Program-made: the position numbers and the translations under genes
The notes under the pieces: generated by a model
What the model saw: only the letters and a program-made list of their open reading frames with translations
The model's database searches: none
What the model was told of the DNA's origin: nothing
Source of the DNA: an uncultured Prevotellamassilia sp.
GTDB lineage: Bacteria; Bacteroidota; Bacteroidia; Bacteroidales; Bacteroidaceae
Reading direction: 5' to 3'
Assembly: GCA_934255485.1 (NCBI GenBank)
Contig: CAKQOG010000032.1
Span: forward strand, 1-26,571
DNA length: 26,571 bases
In this document: one piece after another, positions 25,199-26,571 of the stretch
Numbering within the stretch: the stretch's first letter is position 1
Layout of the letters: every line of letters starts with the position of its first letter

Positions 25199-25229
25199 AG
25201 GGCGTTTATAAAATAACTATCGCCCTATA
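25196..25229. repeat. Short inverted repeat at the right edge of the element
   Basis: TATAGGGCG (25196-25204) and CGCCCTATA (25221-25229) pair perfectly around a 16-base loop. It overlaps the outer arm of the nested element by three bases, so it may be part of the same unit. Confidence 0.65.
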
Positions 25230-25378
25230 CTCTCGTCATCTGCTACTCAATAATAAGAGAACATAAGGTTAAAAGCATCTGTTTTATGACTTATTTCTGA
25301 CAAAGCTACAAAAAAATCATTGATTTGTGCCAACGCGAAATATATAATTACAATATAGAAAAGAAAAAGAATAAATAC

Positions 25379-25409
25379 TTGCAAACTCCACAAAGTTTAC
25401 TTAACTTTG
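25379..25409 (+). promoter_or_regulatory. Promoter of nagB
   Basis: TTG (25379-25381), 20 nt, TAACTTTG (25402-25409), a full match for the -7 box. Transcription would start near 25416 and give a leader of about 110 nt before the ATG at 25526. Confidence 0.7.
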
Positions 25410-25525
25410 CGTGAAACTGAAATTCAACAAGAGTTGAAATGCAAGAGCACCTCTTTATGTATAATGACTATGCGTAGAGACTGCCTCTTACAATTCTCAC
25501 TAACCAACTATAACAAAAAACAATC

Positions 25526-26317
25526 ATGAGAGTTATCATCGAACCCGACTATGAGAAGTTGTCGAACTGGGCAGCAGAGTATGTTATCAGCAAGATTAAT
25601 GCTGCAAACCCAACTGCTGAAAAGCCATTTGTATTAGGTTTGCCTACAGGTTCTTCACCTATCGGTATGTATAAGGCTTTGGTAAAGGCTAACAAAGAGG
25701 GTCGCGTAAGCTTTAAGCACGTATTGACATTCAATATGGATGAATACGTAGGTCTTCCCGAATCACACCCCGAAAGCTACCACTCTTTCATGGCAACCAA
25801 CCTCTTCAACCACATTGATTGCCCTAAAGAGAACATTCACATCCTTAACGGCAATGCTGAGGACCTTGAAGCAGAATGTGCACACTACGAACAAATGATT
25901 AAGGATGCAGGTGGCATTGATTTGTTTATCGGTGGTATCGGTCCTGATGGTCACATTGCATTCAACGAACCTGGTAGCGCACTTACAAGCCGCACTCGCC
26001 AAAAGACTCTTACAACTGACACTCGCGTAGCAAACTCTCGTTTCTTTGGTGGTAAACCCGAGGACGTTCCTGCTACCGCACTTACTGTTGGTGTTGGCAC
26101 TGTAATGTCTGCAAAAGAAGTGCTTATCCTTTGCAACGGCCACAACAAGGCTCGTGCTTTGCAAGCAGCTATCGAGGGTCCTGTTACTCAAATGTGGACT
26201 ATCTCTGTTCTTCAAATGCACCAACACGGCATCATCGTATGCGACGAAGCAGCTTGCGAGAACATCACTCACGGCACTTACAAGTACTTCAAGGATATTG
26301 AAAAGAACAACCTTTAA
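25526..26317 (+). CDS. nagB: Glucosamine-6-phosphate deaminase
   Basis: 263 aa, close to the 266 of the E. coli enzyme. It turns glucosamine-6-phosphate into fructose-6-phosphate and ammonia, in amino-sugar use. Visible marks: phosphate-loop LGLPTGSSPIGMYKALV (about 38-54), FNMDEYVGLPESHPESYHSF with the base Asp72, and GGIGPDGHIAFNEPGSAL (about 136-153) with the Asp, His and Glu of the active site. The segment SRTRQKTLTTDTR and the C-terminal region resemble the allosteric hexameric type. It is transcribed alone from its own promoter and ends at a strong terminator. No nagA or permease adjoins it. Confidence 0.95.
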   Translation: MRVIIEPDYEKLSNWAAEYVISKINAANPTAEKPFVLGLPTGSSPIGMYKALVKANKEGRVSFKHVLTFNMDEYVGLPESHPESYHSFMATNLFNHIDCPKENIHILNGNAEDLEAECAHYEQMIKDAGGIDLFIGGIGPDGHIAFNEPGSALTSRTRQKTLTTDTRVANSRFFGGKPEDVPATALTVGVGTVMSAKEVLILCNGHNKARALQAAIEGPVTQMWTISVLQMHQHGIIVCDEAACENITHGTYKYFKDIEKNNL

Positions 26318-26346
26318 TATCTGAAGGTTACTTAAAACTACTCATC

Positions 26347-26398
26347 AAAAAAGACTAAGGCCAATTCGTAAGATTATGAATTGGTCTTAGTCTTTTTT
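26347..26398 (+). terminator. Terminator of nagB
   Basis: Arms of 21 bases (26347-26367 and 26378-26398; outer part AAAAAAGACTAAG against CTTAGTCTTTTTT) pair with one mismatch around GTAAGATTAT. The right arm ends in six T. It starts 30 bases past the nagB stop. The A/T-rich outer stem makes it work on both strands. Confidence 0.88.
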
Positions 26399-26447
26399 GG
26401 GGGGATGTATAAACAAATGTTCGATATTAAATTAATTAGAAAGGTAC

Positions 26448-26571
26448 GGGCTGAAAGCCCAAAAGATCACAGCCCAAGGCACCGCCTTGGGTGATAATGA
26501 ATAAACGCGATGACGCTCTACAGGAGCAAAAGATTAAACCTCAATTGCTTAGCGGTGGCTTCATCTTTTGC
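26448..26571. repeat. REP-like multi-hairpin repeat, cut by window end
   Basis: Three hairpins follow one another: GGGCT/AGCCC (26448-26460), CCCAAGGC/GCCTTGGG (26473-26491) and GCTC/GAGC (26515-26527). A wider pairing, GCAAAAGAT (26526-26534) with ATCTTTTGC (26563-26571), reaches the last base. The text 'GGGCTGAAAGCCCAAAAGAT' followed by a GGCaccGCC hairpin is, from memory, a form of a dispersed intergenic repeat in Bacteroidales. The element may continue past the window. Confidence 0.6.

Larger units (their letters stand above)
24888..25525. other. 638-bp gap between divergent dnaE and nagB, with nested repeats
   Basis: It holds a hairpin (24987-25017), a nested inverted-repeat element with four tandem units (25031-25198), a further inverted repeat (25196-25229), then unstructured AT-rich DNA and the nagB promoter (25379-25409). 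No gene is convincing; a short minus-strand frame before dnaE lacks any protein-like signal. Confidence 0.65.

Noticed and set aside
25763..26272. 169-codon minus-strand frame antisense to nagB
   Set aside because: nagB carries all active-site motifs in the other direction; the antisense product is not recognisable.

Overview
The window looks like chromosomal DNA of a Bacteroidales bacterium, most likely Prevotellaceae. Three things point there. Promoters of the Bacteroidetes type (TTG/TTTG, then 19-20 nt, then TAnnTTTG) stand in front of several genes and Shine-Dalgarno signals are almost absent. The proteins are of Bacteroidales type: SusC-era TonB receptors, a 1287-aa DnaE with an enlarged PHP region, and a secreted protein with a Prevotella-like 'YDLQGRRV...KGEKVLIK' tail. 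The gene order galM-sugar permease-galK also fits. Family calls are from recognition of motifs; no database search was possible.

Left part (1-5534, plus strand): the 3' part of an outer-membrane beta-barrel/TonB-dependent receptor overlaps by 4 nt a wrecked C39 peptidase-type ABC exporter, which looks like the remains of a peptide export locus. Next comes a 120-aa membrane protein with a His/Cys-rich periplasmic loop, and then a ZnuD/heme-type TonB receptor. A 16-bp tandem repeat and a perfect 15-bp hairpin lie between those two. Together they look like a small metal-uptake unit. A 767-bp non-coding stretch full of palindromes follows.

Middle (6302-13263): a small winged-helix protein (minus strand); then the AddA-like helicase-nuclease and the AddB-like iron-sulfur nuclease (plus strand), which together form the end-resection machine for double-strand break repair. 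Convergent to them lies a minus-strand unit: an 866-aa secreted protein carrying a nine-G run just after its signal peptide, followed 29 nt later by a 58-aa peptide gene.

Right part (16151-26571): a galactose operon on the minus strand (galM, FHS-type permease, galK) closed by a terminator; a minus-strand group dnaE, trxA (with its own good promoter) and a small acidic protein, closed by a terminator; then nagB on the plus strand with promoter and terminator. The 638 bp between dnaE and nagB hold a nested inverted-repeat element enclosing four 22-bp tandem units. The last 124 bases are a REP-like multi-hairpin repeat cut by the window end. No rRNA, tRNA, CRISPR array, transposase or integrase was seen.
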